This document shows positions 52,231 through 62,657 of a stretch of 64,000 bases of DNA, piece after piece (position 1 is the first letter of the stretch; each line of letters begins with the position of its first letter). The notes under the pieces were generated by a model, which made no database searches, was not told the origin of the DNA, and was given only the letters and a program-made list of their open reading frames with translations. The translations under genes were made by a program, and so were the position numbers. Where the stretch lies: positions 24,347 to 88,346 of the forward strand of contig QZKP01000053.1 of assembly GCA_003605055.1 (NCBI GenBank), given 5' to 3'. This stretch comes from Desulfarculus sp. Lineage in GTDB: Bacteria > Desulfobacterota > Desulfarculia > Desulfarculales > Desulfarculaceae.

Positions 52231-52608
52231 ATGATCGAGCTGAATTTTGACAAGACCGGCGGGCTGATCCCGGCCATCGCCCAGGACGCGGCCACGGGCC
52301 AGGTGTTGATGCTGGCCTACATCAACCGCGAGTCCTGGGACAAAAGCCTGGCCACCGGCGAGGTGCACTACTGGTCCCGCTCCCGCCAGGAGCTGTGGCA
52401 CAAGGGCGGCACCAGCGGCCACGTGCAGAAGATCAAGGCCGTGTACGTGGACTGCGACGACGACACGGTGCTGTTTGTGGTGGAGCAGGTGGGCGGCGCG
52501 GCCTGCCACACCGGCATGTGCTCCTGCTTCCACCGGCGGGTGGAGGGGGAGGATCTGGTGACCGAGGGCGAGCCGGTGTTCGACCCCAAGGAGGTGTACG
52601 GCAAATGA
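52231..52608 (+). CDS. hisI: Phosphoribosyl-AMP cyclohydrolase
   Basis: 125 residues, the size of stand-alone His[46 protein letters not shown] and CSCFHRR hold the zinc and magnesium ligands of the family. It opens the purine ring of PR-AMP, the third step in histidine synthesis. The HisE domain is absent and must be encoded elsewhere. The gene ends with ATGA overlap into hisG. Confidence 0.95.
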   Translation: MIELNFDKTGGLIPAIAQDAATGQVLMLAYINRESWDKSLATGEVHYWSRSRQELWHKGGTSGHVQKIKAVYVDCDDDTVLFVVEQVGGAACHTGMCSCFHRRVEGEDLVTEGEPVFDPKEVYGK

Positions 52609-53480
52609 ACCAGCCGCTGAAACTGGGCATTCCCAAGGGGAGCCTGCAGGAGGCCACGGTGCGCCTTTTCGCCCGGGCCGGCTGGCGCATCAACGTCAAC
52701 GGGCGCTCCTACTTCCCGGAGATAGACGACCCGGACATCGCCTGCAGCCTCTGCCGGGCCCAGGAGATGAGCCGCTACGTGGCCGCCGGCACTTTGGACG
52801 CGGGCATCACCGGCATGGACTGGATCAAGGAGAACGACTCGGACGTGGCCTATGTGGCCGAGCTGGTCTACTCCAAGGTGTCGGCCCGCCCGGCGCGCTG
52901 GGTGCTGGCCGTGGCCAAGGACGCCCCCTATAAACGGCCCGAGGACCTGGCCGGCCGGCGCATCGCCACGGAGATGGTCAACTTCACCCAGCGCTACTTC
53001 GCCGAGGCCGGCATCCCGGTGGAGGTGCACTTCTCCTGGGGGGCCACCGAGGCCAAGGTGGTCAACGGCCTGGCCGACGCCATCGTGGAGGTCACCGAGA
53101 CCGGCTCCACCATCAAGGCCCATGGCCTGCGCATCATAGCCGAGCTGATGCAGTCCACCACCCAGCTCATCGCCAACAAACAGGCCTGGGCCGAGCCGGA
53201 CAAGCGCAAGAAGATCGAGCAACTGGCCCTGCTGCTCAAGGGCGCCCTGGTGGCCGAAAAGCTGGTGGCCATCAAGATGAACGTGCCCAAGGACAAGATG
53301 CAGGCGGTGGTGGGCGCCCTGCCCAGCCTCAACGCCCCCACCGTGGCCCCGCTGTTCAACAGCGACTGGTTCTCGGTGGAGACGGTGGTGGAGGAGGCGG
53401 TGGTGCGCGACCTGATCCCCCGGCTCATGGAAAAGGGCGCCGAGGGCATCATCGAGTACTCGCTGAACAAAGTTATCTAG
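52605..53480 (+). CDS. hisG: ATP phosphoribosyltransferase (long form)
   Basis: 291 residues, consistent with the long form that carries a C-terminal regulatory domain and needs no His[16 protein letters not shown] at the N-terminus, [27 protein letters not shown], and [14 protein letters not shown] are the PRPP- and ATP-binding segments. It catalyses the first committed step of histidine synthesis and is normally inhibited by histidine. ATG overlaps hisI stop (ATGA). Confidence 0.94.
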   Translation: MNQPLKLGIPKGSLQEATVRLFARAGWRINVNGRSYFPEIDDPDIACSLCRAQEMSRYVAAGTLDAGITGMDWIKENDSDVAYVAELVYSKVSARPARWVLAVAKDAPYKRPEDLAGRRIATEMVNFTQRYFAEAGIPVEVHFSWGATEAKVVNGLADAIVEVTETGSTIKAHGLRIIAELMQSTTQLIANKQAWAEPDKRKKIEQLALLLKGALVAEKLVAIKMNVPKDKMQAVVGALPSLNAPTVAPLFNSDWFSVETVVEEAVVRDLIPRLMEKGAEGIIEYSLNKVI

Positions 53481-53567
53481 GTAATCGCCGCGGCCCCACG
53501 GCCAGCGGGGCTGGTTGGGGGCCAAATCCGCCCTCAGCCCGCAGGCCACCCAATACGGAACGTCACC

Positions 53568-54740
53568 ATGGGCGTGAGCTGTAGAGCCAAAGACATACCG
53601 CCGTTCATCGTCATGGACGTGCTGGAGCGGGCCCAGGAGCTGGCCGCCGCCGGGCAAGACATCATCCACCTGGAGGTGGGCGAGCCGGACTTCGACACCC
53701 CGCCGGTGATCGTGGAGGCGGCCATCAAGGCCCTCCGGGACGGCCGCACCCACTACACCCACTCCCTGGGCCTCAGGGAGCTGCGCGAGGCCATCGCCGA
53801 GCACTACGCCGGCCGCTACGGGGTGGAGGTGGACCCGGGGCGGGTGGTGGTCACCGCCGGCACCAGCCCGGCCATGCTCATGATGTTCGCGGCCCTTTTG
53901 GAGCCGGGCCAGGAGGTGATCATCTCCGACCCGCACTACGCCTGCTACGATAATTTTATAAGTTTCGTGGGCGGGGCGCCGGTGCGGGTGCCGGTGCGCG
54001 AGGCCGAGGGCTTTCAGTACCGCCCGGCCGAGATCGGCGCGGCCATGGGGCCGAACACCAAGGCCGTCATGATCAACAGCCCGGCCAACCCCACCGGGCA
54101 GTTGCTCTCGGCCGAGCGCATGGCCGCCATATCCGAACTGGCGCCCGGCAAGGCCGGCGGGCCCTACATCATCAGCGACGAGATCTACCACGGCCTGGTC
54201 TACGAGGGGCAGGAGCACTCCATCCTGGAGTTCACGGACAACGCCTTTGTGCTGGACGGCTTCTCCAAGCGCTACGCCATGTGCGGCTGGCGCCTGGGCT
54301 ACATCATCGCGCCGGCCAACTACCTGCGGCCCCTGCAGAAGATGCAGCAGAACTTCGCCATCTGCGCGCCCTCCATGGCCCAGTACGCCGCCGTCGCGGC
54401 CTTGAAGCAGGCCGGGCCCGACGTGGAGCGCATGCGCCAGGTCTACGCCGCCCGCCGCCGGGCCATCGTGGACGGGCTCAGGGCCCTGGGCTTTGCCATA
54501 CCGGTGGAGCCCAACGGCGCCTTCTACGTGCTCACCCGCTGCGACCACCTGGACCCGGACGACTACCGCCTGGCCTTCCACATCCTGGAAGAGACCGGCG
54601 TGGCCATCGCCCCCGGCCGGGACTTCGGCCCCGGCGGGCAGGGCTTCTTGCGCTTCTCCTACTGCAACAGCCTGGAGAACATCGAGCGGGCCCTGGCGCG
54701 CCTGGCGGACTACCTGGCCCGCTTTTACCCGGACGCCTGA
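53568..54740 (+). CDS. PLP-dependent class I/II aminotransferase
   Basis: 390 residues. HLEVGEPDFDTPP, the cofactor-binding NSPANPTGQLLS and DEIYHGLVY segments, and the PLP Lys in LDGFSKRYAMCGWRLGY fit class I/II aminotransferases (aspartate/aromatic-like). It transfers amino groups between amino and keto acids. Its place after hisI-hisG could mean a role in histidine synthesis, but the sequence is of aspartate-aminotransferase type rather than clear HisC. It precedes engB by 2 bases. Confidence 0.87.
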   Translation: MGVSCRAKDIPPFIVMDVLERAQELAAAGQDIIHLEVGEPDFDTPPVIVEAAIKALRDGRTHYTHSLGLRELREAIAEHYAGRYGVEVDPGRVVVTAGTSPAMLMMFAALLEPGQEVIISDPHYACYDNFISFVGGAPVRVPVREAEGFQYRPAEIGAAMGPNTKAVMINSPANPTGQLLSAERMAAISELAPGKAGGPYIISDEIYHGLVYEGQEHSILEFTDNAFVLDGFSKRYAMCGWRLGYIIAPANYLRPLQKMQQNFAICAPSMAQYAAVAALKQAGPDVERMRQVYAARRRAIVDGLRALGFAIPVEPNGAFYVLTRCDHLDPDDYRLAFHILEETGVAIAPGRDFGPGGQGFLRFSYCNSLENIERALARLADYLARFYPDA

Positions 54741-54742
54741 GC

Positions 54743-55336
<594 letters not shown>

Positions 55337-55361
55337 GCCACAATAATTCTGCTTTGGGTGG

Positions 55362-55435
55362 CCCCGACAGCGTAGCTGTCGGGGTCGCGACGCGACGCGA
55401 CAAGAGGTTCAGGCAAAGCTTCCGCCTCCTGAACC
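55362..55435. repeat. Structured intergenic inverted repeats
   Basis: CCCCGACAGC (55362-55371) and GCTGTCGGGG (55375-55384) form a perfect 10-base stem with a 3-base loop. A run of GCGAC units follows, then GGTTCAGG (55406-55413) pairs with CCTGAACC (55428-55435). There is no T-run, so this is not an ordinary terminator. It looks like part of a repeat family and lies before a toxin-antitoxin pair. Confidence 0.4.
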
Positions 55436-55589
55436 GCCCGCCTTGCCGACCTCGCGGCTCCGTCCTGGCGCGCCGATGATGCTTCGTCGCTGGCCTCCCC
55501 ACAACCACAATGGGATATCTCGCCCAAGGTAAAAATTGTCATTTTGTATAATTTATATAAAATGTATATAACATAAAGGATGGTGCGTT

Positions 55590-55874
55590 ATGGCCAAGGC
55601 GGCGGGTAAGAAAAGCAGTAACACCATGGTGAGCGCGGTGGAGTTCCGCCAAGGGGCCAGCGCGGTGCTCAGCCGGGTGGAGTACGGAGGCGAGCGGGTG
55701 GCGGTGACCCGCCACGGCAAGCCGGTGGCGGCGGTGGTGCCCCTGGAGGACCTGGAGGCCTTGGAGGCCCTGGAGGACGCCCTGGACCTGGCCGAGGCCA
55801 AGAAGGTCCTGGCCGAGGCCCGCAAGAAAGGCAGCCTGTCCTGGGCACAGGTGAAGAAGGAGTTGGGGCTATAA
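55590..55874 (+). CDS. Phd/YefM-type antitoxin
   Basis: 94 residues. VSAVEFRQGASAVLSRVEYGGERVAVTRHGKPVAAVVPLED is the Phd/YefM N-terminal DNA-binding fold; the acidic and helical C-terminus (ALEDALDLAEAKKVLAEAR) would bind the toxin. ATG follows AAAGGATGGTGCG. The upstream 50 bases are very AT-rich with TATAAT at 55547-55552 and overlapping palindromic runs, a likely autoregulated promoter. It ends 3 bases before the RelE-type toxin. Confidence 0.85.
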   Translation: MAKAAGKKSSNTMVSAVEFRQGASAVLSRVEYGGERVAVTRHGKPVAAVVPLEDLEALEALEDALDLAEAKKVLAEARKKGSLSWAQVKKELGL

Positions 55875-55877
55875 AGA

Positions 55878-56180
55878 GTGCCCGGCTACTCCATCCAAAT
55901 CGCCCCCGCCGCCCTTCGCCAATTGAAAAAACTATCCCCTGCTGACCGCGCCAAAGCCGCCCAGGCCATAGACCGCCTGGCTTCCCAACCCAGGCCGGCA
56001 GGCAGCCGTTTGCTGGCCGGCGCTCCTCAGAACCAGGAGATATGGCGCGTCCGGGCCGGACGCTTCCGCATCGTATATCAGATCGAGCAAGAGCGCCTGC
56101 TGGTGCTGGTGCTGCGGGTGGGGGATCGCAAAGAGGTCTACCGCCGGCTGCAGCAACGCAAACCCGGCCCAACGGAATGA
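55878..56180 (+). CDS. RelE/ParE-family toxin
   Basis: 100 residues, GTG start. YSIQIAPAALRQLKKLSPADR and WRVRAGRFRIVYQIEQERLLVLVLRVGDRKEVYR are typical of RelE/YoeB-like mRNA interferases, with the C-terminal Arg/Lys-rich catalytic strand. It cleaves mRNA on the ribosome and is neutralised by the antitoxin encoded 3 bases upstream. A terminator follows at 56204. The pair is transferable; the AT-rich promoter fits acquisition. Confidence 0.88.
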   Translation: MPGYSIQIAPAALRQLKKLSPADRAKAAQAIDRLASQPRPAGSRLLAGAPQNQEIWRVRAGRFRIVYQIEQERLLVLVLRVGDRKEVYRRLQQRKPGPTE

Positions 56181-56203
56181 GTGCCCATATTCGCTGCGAA
56201 AAA

Positions 56204-56229
56204 GCCCCCGCCCTGGCCTGGGCGGGGGC
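56204..56229. terminator. Bidirectional intrinsic terminator
   Basis: GCCCCCGCCC (56204-56213) pairs with GGGCGGGGGC (56220-56229); A-run on the left and TTT on the right. It serves the RelE-type toxin on the plus strand and ilvE on the minus strand. Confidence 0.75.
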
Positions 56230-56251
56230 CTTTCACGTCTAACGCCTGTGG

Positions 56252-57325
56252 CTACTTGACCTTGACCACCCAGCCGAAGGGGTCGGGCCGCTTGCCCAGT
56301 TGGATGCCGGTCATCTCGTCGTAGAGCCGGTTGCTGAGCTTGCCGGTCTGGCCGTCGGCCACCCGGTAGTCCTTGCCCCGGTAGTGGATGGAGCCCACCG
56401 GGCTGATCACCGCGGCGGTGCCGGTGCCGAAGGCCTCCTCCAGCACGCCGTCCTTCTGGGCGGCGATGACCTCGTCTATGGTCACCTTGCGCTCGCTGAC
56501 CTTCAGGCCCCAGTGCCGGCAGAGGGTCAGCACCGAGTCGCGGGTCACGCCGGGCAGGATGGAGCCGGTGAGCGGGCTGGTGATGATCTCGCCGGCGATG
56601 ACGAAGAACATGTTCATGGTGCCCACTTCCTCGATGCTCTTGCGGTCGCAGGCATCCAGCCACAGCACCTGGGTGAAGCCCTTGGCGTGGGCCTCCTCGG
56701 CCGCCAGCAGGCTGGCCGCGTAGTTGCCCATGGTCTTGGCCTCGCCCACGCCCCCGGCCGAGGCCCGCACGTACTTCTCCTCCACGTAGATCTTCACCGG
56801 GTTGAAGCCCTCGGGGTAGTAGGCGCCCACCGGCCCCATGATGACGAAGTACAGGTACTTCTTGCTCACCTTGACCCCCAGGCAGGCCTCGGTGGCGATG
56901 ACCGTGGGGCGCACGTAGAGGCTGGTGCCCTCCAGGGTGGGCACCCACTCGTGCTCGGTCTTGACCAGCTCGAACAGGTGCTCCAGGCACTCGGCCGCGG
57001 GCAGCTCGGGGATGCACAGGCGGCGGTTGGAGCGGTTCATGCGCTCGATGTTGGCCAGGGGCCGGAACATGTAGATGCCGCCGTCCACCCCGCGGTAGGC
57101 CTTGAGCCCCTCGAACACCTCCTGGCCGTAGTGCAGCACCAGGGCGGCGGGGTCCAGGGACAGGGGGCCGTAGGGGGCGATGCGCGGGTCGTGCCAGCCG
57201 TGCTCCGGGTCGTAGTCCATCAGGAACATGTGGTCGCAGAATATCTGGCCGAAGCCCAGGGCGGATTCGTCGGCGGGCTTGGCCTTGCGCTGGTGCGCGG
57301 GCAGCAGATCCTTTTTCAACTTCAT
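56252..57325 (-). CDS. ilvE: Branched-chain amino acid aminotransferase
   Basis: 357 residues. Class IV PLP aminotransferase of the large IlvE type: HYGQEVFEGLKAYRG, the PLP Lys in EAKTMGNYAASLLA and EVGTMNMFFVI. It makes Leu, Ile and Val or starts their breakdown. ATG 57325 follows GGAGACACGCC. The mtnA gene is 12 bases upstream on the same strand, so the two are probably co-transcribed. Confidence 0.93.
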   Translation of the reverse strand: MKLKKDLLPAHQRKAKPADESALGFGQIFCDHMFLMDYDPEHGWHDPRIAPYGPLSLDPAALVLHYGQEVFEGLKAYRGVDGGIYMFRPLANIERMNRSNRRLCIPELPAAECLEHLFELVKTEHEWVPTLEGTSLYVRPTVIATEACLGVKVSKKYLYFVIMGPVGAYYPEGFNPVKIYVEEKYVRASAGGVGEAKTMGNYAASLLAAEEAHAKGFTQVLWLDACDRKSIEEVGTMNMFFVIAGEIITSPLTGSILPGVTRDSVLTLCRHWGLKVSERKVTIDEVIAAQKDGVLEEAFGTGTAAVISPVGSIHYRGKDYRVADGQTGKLSNRLYDEMTGIQLGKRPDPFGWVVKVK

Positions 57326-57337
57326 GGCGTGTCTCCT

Positions 57338-58390
57338 TCAGGCAACTTTCAGCGACCGCTTGGCCTTGGCCTGGGCCAGGGAGCGGTTGTAGGGCGGCCG
57401 CAGCACTCCGGCCTCGGTGATGATGGCGCTCACCAGGTCGTTGGGGGTTACGTCAAAGGCGAAGTTTATGGCCTGGGCGCCGGCGGCCGCGGACCGGCGG
57501 CCGGCAAAGGCCAGCACCTCGCCGGGGTCCCTCTCCTCGATGGGTATCAGATCGCCGCTGGGCGTGTCCAGGTCCACCGTGGACAGCGGGGCGGCCACGT
57601 AAAAGGGCACCCCGTGCCGCCGGGCCTGCAGGGCCAGGTTGAAGGTGCCGATCTTGTTGGCCGTGTCGCCGTTGGCCGCGATGCGGTCGGCTCCCACCAG
57701 GCACAGGTCCACCAGGCCCTTGTCCATCAGGGCGCCGGCCGCGCCGTCCGGGGCCACCGCCACCGGGATGCCCTCGGCCACCATCTCCCAGGCCGTGAGG
57801 CGCGCGCCCTGCAACAGGGGCCGGGTCTCGTCGGCGATCACCTTGACTTTTTTGCCGGCCTCCACCGCCGCCCGCACCACGCCCAGGGCCGTGCCGTAGC
57901 CGCAGGTGGCCAGGGCGCCGGCGTTGCAGTGGGTGAGCACCGTGGCCTTCTTGGGCACCAGCTTGGCGCCGTGCCGGCCCAGGGCCTTGTTGATGGCGAT
58001 GTCCTCGGCCAGCATGATCTCGCTCTCGCGCCGGAGCATGGCCTTGATGGTGGGCACGTCGTCCGGGGCGGCCGCGGCCAGGGCCAGCACGCGCTCCACG
58101 GCCCAGCCCAGGTTCACCGCCGTGGGCCGGGCGGCGCGCATCAGCTCGGCCCGGGCCGCGAACTGGGCCCGCCACTTGGCCGGGTCCTTGGCCCGGATGC
58201 GCGCCCCGGCCAGCACCAGGCCCATGGCCGCGGCCACGCCGATGGCCGGCGCGCCGCGCACGGCCAGGGTCTTAATGCAGGAGATGACCCGCTTCATGTC
58301 CCGGCAGGGGATGAACACGGTCCGGCCCGGCAGCTTGCGCTGATCCAGGATCATCACCGCGTCCTGGTCCCAGTACAGGGTGGGGACCAT
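57338..58390 (-). CDS. mtnA: S-methyl-5-thioribose-1-phosphate isomerase
   Basis: 350 residues. RGAPAIGVAAAMG, LTHCNAGALATCGYGTALGV with the catalytic Cys, and LVGADRIAANGDTANKIGT with the catalytic Asp are the MtnA signatures. It isomerises methylthioribose-1-phosphate in methionine salvage; no other mtn genes are in this window. ATG 58390 overlaps closely with the end of gatB (4-base gap). The coupling with ilvE fits the final transamination of methionine salvage (inference). Confidence 0.93.
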   Translation of the reverse strand: MVPTLYWDQDAVMILDQRKLPGRTVFIPCRDMKRVISCIKTLAVRGAPAIGVAAAMGLVLAGARIRAKDPAKWRAQFAARAELMRAARPTAVNLGWAVERVLALAAAAPDDVPTIKAMLRRESEIMLAEDIAINKALGRHGAKLVPKKATVLTHCNAGALATCGYGTALGVVRAAVEAGKKVKVIADETRPLLQGARLTAWEMVAEGIPVAVAPDGAAGALMDKGLVDLCLVGADRIAANGDTANKIGTFNLALQARRHGVPFYVAAPLSTVDLDTPSGDLIPIEERDPGEVLAFAGRRSAAAGAQAINFAFDVTPNDLVSAIITEAGVLRPPYNRSLAQAKAKRSLKVA

Positions 58391-58394
58391 CGCC

Positions 58395-59825
<1,431 letters not shown>

Positions 59826-60019
59826 CGCGGTTTCCCTGGGTTAGTCCAGATTAAGCGATAAGAAATGAATCTACTCGGCAGGCCGGGGAAAGTCAAGAAA
59901 GGGGGGGCTTGGAATGAAAGGCGGGGCATGCCCTGCCGGCGCTTCCGACTCCGGGAGACGGTGTGGGTTTAGTAGGGCGGAGGGACAGGCAGCATTTGGC
60001 GGCGCGGCCTTTAAAATCC

Positions 60020-60057
60020 TTGCGGAACTCATCCTTTGTGCTTACAATAGTAAGCAC
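60020..60057 (+). promoter_or_regulatory. Promoter and operator palindrome of the AbrB-Doc pair
   Basis: -35 TTGCGG (60020-60025), 17 bases, -10 TACAAT (60043-60048). The -10 sits inside a perfect inverted repeat, GTGCTTAC (60038-60045) and GTAAGCAC (60050-60057), with a 4-base spacer. An antitoxin dimer binding there would block the promoter. It lies 18 bases before the antitoxin ATG. Confidence 0.7.
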
Positions 60058-60075
60058 CTAGACCGGAGCCTTCCC

Positions 60076-60303
60076 ATGACCCACGTCACCAAGCTTTCCA
60101 AGCAGGGCAACTCCCTGGGGGTGCGCATCCCCAAGGAGTTTCTGGAGCGCCTGGGCCTGGCCCAGGGCGACGCCGTGGTGGTCAAGCTCCTGGAGCACGG
60201 CATCGAGATCACCCGGGCCGAGGAGGCCTACAACCAGGCCATGGACCTGGGCCGTCAGGGTGCGGCCCGCTACCGCCGGGCCCTGGCCCGGCTGGCCCGA
60301 TGA
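60076..60303 (+). CDS. AbrB/MazE-type antitoxin
   Basis: 75 residues. KLSKQGNSLGVRIPKEFLERLGL is the swapped-hairpin AbrB DNA-binding fold, followed by an acidic helical tail (TRAEEAYNQAMDLGRQG). It should bind its own operator palindrome and neutralise the Doc-type toxin, whose ATG overlaps its stop (ATGA). AbrB-type antitoxins with Doc toxins are a known combination. Start chosen at ATG 60076 after CGGAGCC. Confidence 0.88.
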   Translation: MTHVTKLSKQGNSLGVRIPKEFLERLGLAQGDAVVVKLLEHGIEITRAEEAYNQAMDLGRQGAARYRRALARLAR

Positions 60304-60701
60304 GCCGCGGCCCGCGCTGGATTCCCCTCCAGGCCGTCATTGATCTGCAGCAAGAGCAGATCGCCGAGCACGGCGGGCTGCCGGGCGTGCAGCAGCCTGG
60401 CGGCCTGGAGGCGGCCCTGGCCCGGCCCCGCCAGCTCCAGGCCTACGGCAACAAGCCGGACCTCTGCGCCCTGGCCGCGGCCTATGCCTGGGGCATCTCC
60501 AAGAACCACCCCTTTGTGGACGGCAACAAGCGCATGGCCCTCTTGGCGATCTACGTTTTCCTGGGCCTGAACGGCTGGCATTTGGACGCGCGGGAGGAGG
60601 AGGCCTTTCGGGTGATCATGGCCCTGGCCGAGGGCGGCCTGGACGAGGACGAACTGGCCGCCTGGATACGCGCCAACAGCCTCAAGGCCACTAGGCGCTG
60701 A
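60300..60701 (+). CDS. Doc (death-on-curing) toxin, Fic family
   Basis: 133 residues. The Fic/Doc motif is NHPFVDGNKRMALL (HxFx(D/N)GNKR). Doc enzymes phosphorylate EF-Tu with ATP and stop translation. It is translationally coupled to the AbrB-type antitoxin by the ATGA overlap. The stop slightly overlaps the MFS gene on the opposite strand (11 bases). This is the second toxin-antitoxin pair in 5 kb. Confidence 0.9.
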   Translation: MSRGPRWIPLQAVIDLQQEQIAEHGGLPGVQQPGGLEAALARPRQLQAYGNKPDLCALAAAYAWGISKNHPFVDGNKRMALLAIYVFLGLNGWHLDAREEEAFRVIMALAEGGLDEDELAAWIRANSLKATRR

Positions 60702-61899
60702 GGCTGGACTTCTCGACCTTTCGCTCCGCCCCCCCGCGCAGGTGCAGTCCCACCATGGCCAGCGACCCGGCGATGGCGGCCGCCCCTCCCAGCCACAGGG
60801 CCGCGGCCTGGCGGCCCAGGAGGTCGGCCAGGTAGCCGCCGGCCACCGGCCCCAGGAACACCCCCACGGACAGGGCCATGGTGAAGGTGGCCGTGGTCAG
60901 GCCCATGCCCTCGCCCAGGGCCTTGCCCCGGCTGACGGCCATGGCGGTCAGGGCCGGCAGGCCCAGGCCTGCGGCCAGCCCCTCGGCGATGGAAAGGGTC
61001 AGGAGCTGGGCGAAGTCCTGGCCCTGGGGCAGGATGATCTTGAGCACCCCGGATAGCATCAGCCCGCCGGCGGCCAGGGGCAGGCGCGGCCAGCGGTCGG
61101 CCAGCCGGCCGAAGGGCCTCTGCATGAAGGTCATCAGCAGCACGTTGGCCGTGAGAAAGATGCCCACCTGCATATTGCCCAGGCCCTTGTCCGCGCAGAT
61201 CACGGGCAGGAACGCGATGAAGCAGCCCATGCCCGCCGCCCCGCCCATGCGCGCGCAGAGAATGCCCAGAAAGGAGCGGTCCTTGAGCAGGACGACCTGG
61301 CCGGCCAGGCTGCGCCGGCCGCTCAGGCGCTCGGCCGCCGGCGGCTCGTGGATGAACAGCGCCACGGCCAGCAGGGCGGCCAGGCTCAGGCCGGCCATGA
61401 GCCAAAAGTTGGCCGCCAGGCCGGCGTACTCGAACATTGCCCCGCCGATGAGCGGCCCCAGGCCGAAGCCCATGAGGAAGGACATGTTGAAGGCGCCGAA
61501 GACGCGGCCCTCCTGCCCGGGCGGGGTGACGTCGGCCACCAGGGCCATGCCCACCGGCAGCACCATGGCCGCGAAGACGCCCTGGAACAGCCGGTTGGCC
61601 ACCAACTCCAGGGCGCTGGTGGTCCACAGCAACAAAAGGGCGCTGGCCGCGTAGCCGGCCAGGCCGATGATGATGAACAGCTTGCGCCCCCAGCGGTCGG
61701 AGAAGCTGCCCACGAAGGGCAGGGCGAGCGCCCGCGACAGGGAGAAGGAGCTGAAGATCAGCCCCATCAGCACCCCGCTGGCCCCCAGGTCCCGGGCGTA
61801 GAGGGGCAGAAAGGGCACGATGATGCCCACGCCGGTCATGGCCACGAAGACCGTGGCCCCCAGGATCATGAGCATGTGCCGGTGGGGCAGGGGGATCAC
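60691..61899 (-). CDS. Major facilitator superfamily transporter
   Basis: 402 residues with about 12 membrane segments. FVGSFSDRWGRKLF is the MFS motif A between segments 2 and 3; the repeat half is visible near 250 with QRPFGRLADRWPRLPL. GTG start overlaps the trkA stop (GTGA). Likely a drug, sugar or small-molecule exporter of the multidrug type; substrate cannot be told. Co-transcription with trkA-like gene seems an accident of spacing or a functional pairing; not clear. Confidence 0.82.
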   Translation of the reverse strand: MIPLPHRHMLMILGATVFVAMTGVGIIVPFLPLYARDLGASGVLMGLIFSSFSLSRALALPFVGSFSDRWGRKLFIIIGLAGYAASALLLLWTTSALELVANRLFQGVFAAMVLPVGMALVADVTPPGQEGRVFGAFNMSFLMGFGLGPLIGGAMFEYAGLAANFWLMAGLSLAALLAVALFIHEPPAAERLSGRRSLAGQVVLLKDRSFLGILCARMGGAAGMGCFIAFLPVICADKGLGNMQVGIFLTANVLLMTFMQRPFGRLADRWPRLPLAAGGLMLSGVLKIILPQGQDFAQLLTLSIAEGLAAGLGLPALTAMAVSRGKALGEGMGLTTATFTMALSVGVFLGPVAGGYLADLLGRQAAALWLGGAAAIAGSLAMVGLHLRGGAERKVEKSSLSA

Positions 61900-62549
61900 T
61901 TGGCCTCGCGCAGGCGGGCCAGATCCTCCTGGCGGCCGGTCACCACCAGTACGTCGCTGTCCTTGATGACGTACTCGGGCCTCACCACCAGATGGGTGCG
62001 CTCGGGCACCAGTTCGCGTATGGCGATGACGTTGACCGCGAAGTTATTCCTGAGGTCCAGCTCCAGCAGGCTCTTGCCCACCAGGGCCGCGGGCGGGGCC
62101 AGCTCGGCCACGCTGAACTCCTCGCCGATGGGCAGATAGTCCAGCAGGTTGGGATCGGCCAGGGAGCGGGCCAGGCGCTGGGCCGCGTCGCGCTCGGGAT
62201 AGACCACCTCGCCGGCCCCCACCCGCTTGAGGATCTTCTCGTGCGCCGGGCTGATGGCCTTGGCCACGATGCGGCCCACGCCCATCTCCTTCAGGTGCAG
62301 GGTGACCAGGATGCTGGCGCCCAGGTCGTGCCCCAGGGAGATGACCGCCGCCTCCACCAAGTTCAGGCCCAGCTCCTCCAGGGTGGCCCGGTCGGTGGCG
62401 TCGGCCACCACCGCCTGGTCCACCGCGTCCTGCACCTGGGCCACGGCCTTGGGGTCCAGGTCCAGGGCGGTGACGTGGTGCTTGAGCGCCTTAAGCTCCA
62501 GGGCCAGGCTGATGCCGAACTGGCCCAATCCTATCACGGCCAGGTTCAT
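61896..62549 (-). CDS. Trk/Ktr potassium uptake regulatory subunit (TrkA-like)
   Basis: 217 residues: an N-terminal RCK/NAD-binding Rossmann domain (VIGLGQFGISLALELKALKHHVTALD, GxGxxG) and a C-terminal RCK_C domain. It binds nucleotide and gates the TrkH/KtrB-type channel encoded 108 bases upstream. The single-unit size suits KtrA rather than the double-length E. coli TrkA. ATG follows GAGGAGGCTCAC. Confidence 0.9.
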   Translation of the reverse strand: MNLAVIGLGQFGISLALELKALKHHVTALDLDPKAVAQVQDAVDQAVVADATDRATLEELGLNLVEAAVISLGHDLGASILVTLHLKEMGVGRIVAKAISPAHEKILKRVGAGEVVYPERDAAQRLARSLADPNLLDYLPIGEEFSVAELAPPAALVGKSLLELDLRNNFAVNVIAIRELVPERTHLVVRPEYVIKDSDVLVVTGRQEDLARLREAK

Positions 62550-62657
62550 GTGAGCCTCCTCGGTGGGCAGGGCCGGACCCGCGGGCGGGCCCTTTTTTCC
62601 GGTGGCCTTTTTTTATCCCCTTTTGCCCGGGGCGGCCACCTTTTAGCGCCGGGCCGC
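62550..62657. other. Spacer with two hairpins between trkH-like and trkA-like genes
   Basis: AGGGCC (62569-62574) pairs with GGCCCT (62588-62593) followed by T5, and GGTGGCC (62601-62607) pairs with GGCCACC (62634-62640) followed by T4, both T-runs on the plus strand, opposite to the genes. On the minus strand they may stabilise or tune the mRNA. No gene is present. Confidence 0.4.

Noticed and set aside
55362..55384. The 10-base stem after engB as an intrinsic terminator
   Set aside because: No T-run follows; the stem is part of a longer repeat-like structure.
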